DNA of 64,000 nucleotides, taken from positions 1 through 64,000 of the forward strand of contig JAGZHZ010000006.1 in assembly GCA_018366495.1 (NCBI GenBank), read 5' to 3'. The notes below the pieces were generated by a model. The model was not told the DNA's origin and ran no database searches. It saw only the letters and a program-made list of their open reading frames with translations. Position 1 is the stretch's first letter; each line of letters begins with the position of its first letter. Source of the DNA: Clostridiales bacterium. Its GTDB lineage: Bacteria > Bacillota > Clostridia > Lachnospirales > Lachnospiraceae. The translations under genes and the position numbers were made by a program. Of this stretch, positions 60,321-64,000 are shown piece by piece.

Positions 60321-60349
60321 AAAGACACCGGAATGGAATTCCGATGTCT
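60318..60349 (-). terminator. hairpin terminator inside the IS remnant
   Basis: AGACACCGGAAT pairs with ATTCCGATGTCT (one mismatch-type pair) around GGA, followed by TTTTT on the minus strand. Located between the transposase stop and the IS end; such inward hairpins protect IS genes from outside transcription. Confidence 0.65.
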
Positions 60350-60364
60350 CATAAAAAATACTTA

Positions 60365-60386
60365 CCCCAACTCTTGACAAAGAGCC
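60365..60386 (-). repeat. terminal inverted repeat of the ISL3-like remnant
   Basis: Reading inward on the minus strand: GGCTCTTTGTCAAGAGTTGG then GG. The GGCTCTTTGTCAA start is typical of ISL3-type ends. Its left-end partner is missing. Confidence 0.6.
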
Positions 60387-60405
60387 CTTATATTTCCACA
60401 CAACA

Positions 60406-60435
60406 GAAAAACCCGCAGAACCGAAGTTCTACGGG
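60406..60435 (-). terminator. tuf terminator
   Basis: CCCGTAGAAC pairs with GTTCTGCGGG (one G-U) around the stable TTCG tetraloop, followed by TTTTT on the minus strand. Confidence 0.88.
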
Positions 60436-60455
60436 CATCTTACGCTTGGACACAA

Positions 60456-60609
60456 AGTACCTTACGGTACTCAATATATTTATATCGCAGTGCTAACCTC
60501 GATTTCGCTACGCTACATCTCGGTCGGGGCGTTCGCCCTATAAATTCTACGATTAATGTCCTTGTGTGAGCAAGCTCCCACCGGCCATTACTCTACGAAT
60601 TTGCACTGC
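60456..60609 (-). ncRNA. folded RNA domain in the 3' region of tuf
   Basis: Seventeen bases after the tuf stop, GCAGTGC (60609-60603) can pair with GCACTGC (60493-60487), closing a 123-base domain. Inside are GGGCG-AA-CGCCC and a GAGC-TT-GCTC hairpin; outside, before the terminator, is AGTACC-GTAA-GGTACT. No coding frame is supported. It may be a 3' UTR structure, a small RNA, or one copy of a dispersed palindromic repeat. Confidence 0.4.
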
Positions 60610-60626
60610 TCATTACTTATCAAAAA

Positions 60627-61820
60627 TTATTCGATAACGGAAGCAACACGGCCTGATCCAACAGTACGTCCACCTTCACGGATAGCGAATGTAAGACCCT
60701 GTTCCATAGCGATTGGGTGGATCAGTTCGATTGTCATTTCTACGTTATCTCCAGGCATACACATTTCTGTACCTGCTGGCAGTTCGATAACACCTGTTAC
60801 GTCTGTTGTTCTGAAGTAGAACTGTGGACGGTAGTTGTTGAAGAATGGAGTATGACGTCCACCTTCATCTTTTGTCAGAACGTAAACCTGAGCTGTGAAT
60901 TTTTTGTGGCAGTTAACGCTGCCTGGTTTAGCCAGAACCTGTCCACGAACGATATCTGTTCTCTGAACACCACGAAGCAGAGCACCGATGTTATCACCAG
61001 CCTGAGCTTCATCCAGTAATTTACGGAACATTTCGATACCTGTAACAACTGTTTTACGTTTGTCTTCTTTAACACCTAAGATTTCAACTTCATCATTTAA
61101 GTGCAGAACACCACGCTCTACTCTACCTGTAGCAACTGTACCACGTCCTGTGATTGTGAATACGTCCTCTACTGGCATTAAGAATGGTTTGTCTGTTTCA
61201 CGCTGTGGATCTGGAATATAGTCATCTACTGCTGTCATCAGCTCGATGATCTTATCTCCCCATTTGCTGCTTGGATCTTCCAGAGCTTTTAAAGCAGATC
61301 CCTGGATAACTGGGATGTCATCTCCTGGGAATTCGTACTCATTTAACAGTTCACGAATTTCCATTTCAACTAATTCCAGAAGTTCTTCGTCATCAACCAT
61401 ATCACATTTGTTCATGAATACAACGATGTATGGAACACCTACCTGACGAGCTAACAGAACGTGCTCTTTTGTCTGAGCCATAACACCATCAGTTGCAGCA
61501 ACAACTAAGATTGCACCGTCCATCTGAGCAGCACCTGTGATCATGTTCTTTACATAGTCAGCATGGCCTGGGCAGTCAACGTGTGCGTAGTGTCTCTTGT
61601 CTGTTTCGTACTCAACGTGAGATGTAGAAATTGTGATTCCACGTTCTCTTTCTTCTGGAGCCTTGTCGATGTTTTCGAAATCAACAGCCTGTCCTAAACC
61701 TAATCTAGCGTTCAGAGTTTTTGTGATAGCTGCTGTTAATGTTGTTTTACCATGGTCAACGTGTCCGATTGTACCAATATTACAATGTGGTTTTTTTCTT
61801 TCAAATTTAGCTTTAGCCAT
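60627..61820 (-). CDS. tuf: elongation factor Tu
   Basis: A 397-residue GTPase that brings aminoacyl-tRNA to the ribosome. G1 GTIGHVDHGKTTLTAA, G3 DCPGHADYVKNM, G4 FMNKCDMVDD, and the domain III end GRTVGSGRVASVIE. Its own promoter lies at 61890-61918 and AAGGAGG precedes the ATG. Followed by a folded 3' region and a terminator, so it ends the str-type unit. Confidence 0.98.
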   Translation of the reverse strand: MAKAKFERKKPHCNIGTIGHVDHGKTTLTAAITKTLNARLGLGQAVDFENIDKAPEERERGITISTSHVEYETDKRHYAHVDCPGHADYVKNMITGAAQMDGAILVVAATDGVMAQTKEHVLLARQVGVPYIVVFMNKCDMVDDEELLELVEMEIRELLNEYEFPGDDIPVIQGSALKALEDPSSKWGDKIIELMTAVDDYIPDPQRETDKPFLMPVEDVFTITGRGTVATGRVERGVLHLNDEVEILGVKEDKRKTVVTGIEMFRKLLDEAQAGDNIGALLRGVQRTDIVRGQVLAKPGSVNCHKKFTAQVYVLTKDEGGRHTPFFNNYRPQFYFRTTDVTGVIELPAGTEMCMPGDNVEMTIELIHPIAMEQGLTFAIREGGRTVGSGRVASVIE

Positions 61821-61882
61821 TTTGAATTGTCCTCCTTACAAATATGCTGCCCAACAGGGGGCTTTATTTTATTCCATAGGCT

Positions 61883-61918
61883 ATCTTTGATTATATTTCA
61901 AATCAAAGATATTTTCAA
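61883..61918 (-). promoter_or_regulatory. tuf promoter overlapped by a palindrome
   Basis: TTGAAA, 17 bases, TATAAT on the minus strand (61918 to 61890). ATCTTTGATT and AATCAAAGAT, perfect 10-base arms separated by eight bases, span 61883-61910 and cover the -10 box. The palindrome could bind a regulator or simply fold in the fusA-tuf read-through transcript. Confidence 0.65.
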
Positions 61919-61980
61919 GCCTATTTTTATTTCTTATTCAAAATTTGCAAATATTTTCAGATTCGTAAAGAATCATTTTA

Positions 61981-64000
61981 TTATTTTGCTTTTGCGCTCA
62001 GAATTTTTTCCTGAATATTCTTTGGAACTGGCTCATATTTTTCAAAGAACATAGAGTAGTTACCACGTCCCTGTGTCTTAGAACGCAGGTCTGTAGAATA
62101 TCCAAACATTTCAGCAAGCGGAACATATCCTCTTACCATTTTTCCTCCGCCGATATCTTCCATACCTTCGATACGTCCACGACGAGAGTTGATATCACCG
62201 ATAACATCTCCCATGTATTCTTCTGGCATTGTAACTTCTACTTTCATGATTGGCTCAAGCAGAACTGCTCCACCTTTGTTCATAGCATCTTTGAATGCCA
62301 TAGAACCAGCAATGTGGAATGCCATTTCAGAAGAGTCGACTTCATGGTAAGAACCATCGTATACGTTTGCATGAACACCGAGTACAGGGAATCCTCCCAG
62401 AATACCAGCTTTTGCTGCTTCTTCGATACCTTCTCCAACTGCTGGGATGTATTCCTTCGGAATAGCACCTCCGACAACAGTAGATTCAAACTTGAATGTC
62501 TCTTCGCCGTTTGGATCCATTGGTGTGAAGATAACTTTACAATGTCCATACTGTCCACGACCACCGGACTGTCTAGCATATTTGCTGTCAACGCTGACTT
62601 CTTTTGTAAATGTCTCTTTGTAAGCTACCTGAGGAGCTCCGACATTTGCTTCTACCTTGAACTCACGCAGAAGTCTGTCTACGATGATTTCCAGATGAAG
62701 TTCTCCCATACCAGCGATGATGGTCTGTCCTGTTTCCTGATTTGTATGAGCGCGGAATGTTGGATCTTCTTCAGCAAGTTTTGCTAAAGCTTCACCCATC
62801 TTGCCCTGTCCTGCTTTTGTTTTCGGCTCGATAGCAAGCTCGATAACTGGTTCTGGGAATTCCATGGATTCCAGAATTACAGGATGCTGCTCATCACAGA
62901 TTGTATCACCTGTTGCTGTTACTTTAAATCCAACAGCTGCAGCGATATCTCCTGAATATACTTTATCTAATTCCTGACGTTTGTTGGCGTGCATCTGAAG
63001 GATACGTCCAACACGTTCTTTCTTTCCTTTTGTAGAGTTCAGAACGTAAGAACCAGAGTTCATTGTTCCTGAATATACACGGAAGAAGGCAAGTTTTCCA
63101 ACGAATGGGTCTGCCATGATCTTAAATGCAAGAGCGGAGAATGGTTCGTCATCAGAAGAATGTCTCTCAACTTCTGCTCCATCTAAGTCTACTCCCTTGA
63201 TAGCCGGTACGTCTACTGGAGATGGCATATATTCAATGATTGCATCAAGAAGTTTCTGAACACCTTTGTTTCTATATGCTGTACCGCAGCATACAGGAAC
63301 TGCTGTACATTCGCATGTACCTTTTCTCAGAGCTGCTTTCAGTTCTTCAACAGAAGGTTCTTCTCCTTCCAGATACTGCATCATCAGATCGTCGTCTAAT
63401 TCGCAGATTTTTTCAACCAGCTCTGTACGATATAATTCTGCATCATCTGCCATATCTTCAGGGATATCTACGATAGAAATATCTTCTCCCTTATCATCGT
63501 TGTAGATGTATGCTTTCATCTCAAAAAGGTCGATGATTCCTTTGAATTCATCTTCTTTTCCGATTGGCAGCTGAATACAAATAGCATTTTTTCCTAATCT
63601 TGTCTTAATCTGTTCTACAGCTCCGTAGAAGTTTGCACCTAAGATATCCATCTTGTTGATGAATGCCATACGAGGTACATTGTAAGTATCTGCCTGACGC
63701 CATACGTTTTCAGACTGTGGTTCAACACCGCCCTTTGCACAGAAAACGCCGACAGCACCGTCTAATACACGGAGTGAACGCTCTACTTCAACTGTAAAGT
63801 CAACGTGTCCAGGGGTATCAATGATATTGATACGATGCTCTAATGCGCCTGGTTTTGCTTTGCAGTTTTCCTGCAGTGTCCAGTGGCACGTTGTAGCGGC
63901 TGAAGTAATGGTAATACCTCTTTCCTGTTCCTGCTCCATCCAGTCCATGGTTGCAGTACCTTCATGAGTATCACCAATTTTATAGTTAACACCGGTATAA
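61981..64000 (-). CDS. fusA: elongation factor G, 5' end outside the window
   Basis: The gene runs off the right edge; 672 codons are visible, lacking about the first 40 residues with the P-loop. The first visible residues are YTGVNYKIGDTHEGTATMDW, followed by the switch EQERGITITSAATT, G3 DTPGHVDFTVEVERS, G4 FINKMDILGA, and domains II-V to the end FFEKYEPVPKNIQEKI. Translocates tRNA and mRNA. GIT-type EF-G1, co-directional with tuf 160 bases downstream. Confidence 0.97.
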   Translation of the reverse strand, partial: YTGVNYKIGDTHEGTATMDWMEQEQERGITITSAATTCHWTLQENCKAKPGALEHRINIIDTPGHVDFTVEVERSLRVLDGAVGVFCAKGGVEPQSENVWRQADTYNVPRMAFINKMDILGANFYGAVEQIKTRLGKNAICIQLPIGKEDEFKGIIDLFEMKAYIYNDDKGEDISIVDIPEDMADDAELYRTELVEKICELDDDLMMQYLEGEEPSVEELKAALRKGTCECTAVPVCCGTAYRNKGVQKLLDAIIEYMPSPVDVPAIKGVDLDGAEVERHSSDDEPFSALAFKIMADPFVGKLAFFRVYSGTMNSGSYVLNSTKGKKERVGRILQMHANKRQELDKVYSGDIAAAVGFKVTATGDTICDEQHPVILESMEFPEPVIELAIEPKTKAGQGKMGEALAKLAEEDPTFRAHTNQETGQTIIAGMGELHLEIIVDRLLREFKVEANVGAPQVAYKETFTKEVSVDSKYARQSGGRGQYGHCKVIFTPMDPNGEETFKFESTVVGGAIPKEYIPAVGEGIEEAAKAGILGGFPVLGVHANVYDGSYHEVDSSEMAFHIAGSMAFKDAMNKGGAVLLEPIMKVEVTMPEEYMGDVIGDINSRRGRIEGMEDIGGGKMVRGYVPLAEMFGYSTDLRSKTQGRGNYSMFFEKYEPVPKNIQEKILSAKAK

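Larger units (their letters stand above)
60171..60386 (+). mobile_element. ISL3-family insertion sequence remnant (right end)
   Basis: The last 49 codons of a transposase, then a hairpin, then an end reading inward as GGCTCTTTGTCAAGAGTTGG, which resembles ISL3-family terminal repeats. No left end or remaining transposase is seen; the fragment breaks off at about 60171 near the sigma factor promoter region. So a deletion or rearrangement occurred here. Confidence 0.75.

Noticed and set aside
1..64000. CRISPR arrays, tRNA and rRNA genes
   Set aside because: No regularly spaced repeats of 24-40 bases with unique spacers, and no tRNA-like or rRNA sequence was recognised; the only short tandem array is the coding 24-bp repeat at 29310-29549.

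Overview
The window looks like a chromosomal segment of a low-to-moderate G+C anaerobic Firmicute, most likely a Lachnospiraceae gut bacterium (Mediterraneibacter/[Ruminococcus], Dorea or Blautia type). Reasons: the clostridial S10-spc-alpha gene order with a KOW-domain gene between map and infA, a zinc-type S14, an L17 with an internal extension, strong AGGAGG ribosome binding sites, a membrane pyrophosphatase of K+-dependent type, a PadR-DUF1700-DUF4097 operon and a BspA-like repeat surface protein. The genus call is inference; the family call is fairly safe.

Layout. 0-2 kb: an AraC regulator (+) facing a PflX-like radical SAM protein (-). 2-19.6 kb: a continuous minus-strand ribosomal protein super-operon read from rpsJ (19.3 kb) to rplQ (2.05 kb), with secY, adk, map, a KOW protein, infA, rpmJ and rpoA inside. 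It has a clear promoter and a folded leader before rpsJ, an extra promoter before adk, and structured gaps before rpsH, rpsM, rpoA and rplQ. 19.6-24.4 kb: a 43-residue membrane peptide, an M18 aminopeptidase and proC on the minus strand, then a GNAT acetyltransferase and an RlmI-like methyltransferase on the plus strand.

24.4-31.4 kb is the most notable region. A 1758-residue BspA-type leucine-rich-repeat surface protein lies directly downstream of a tyrosine recombinase. The recombinase is enclosed by a 31-bp inverted repeat (30/31 identical, 29910-29940 and 31290-31320). A good sigma-A promoter inside the segment points outward over the right repeat and at present runs into a strong terminator. 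Inversion would aim it at the surface protein gene. I read this as a self-contained phase-variation switch, here in the orientation where the outward promoter faces away from the surface gene.

31.4-53 kb holds housekeeping and accessory units: tcdA, a two-gene SufC/SufB-like unit, a ZIP transporter, a TetR-controlled MMPL exporter with an xxxLxxG partner, a K+ channel, an LTA-synthase-like sulfatase, a WYL-WYL-DUF2828 (TROVE-like/vWA) operon of unknown role, PadR-DUF1700-DUF4097, and MarR-MATE. 53-60.3 kb: the membrane pyrophosphatase, a membrane-tethered MerR regulator with a DUF1648-like segment, and an AT-rich sigma factor/membrane protein/ABC transporter cassette. An ISL3-family transposase remnant sits at 60.2-60.4 kb. 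60.4-64 kb: tuf with a folded 3' region, and fusA cut by the window edge. The str genes (fusA-tuf) and the S10 operon, neighbours in many bacteria, are here separated by about 41 kb.
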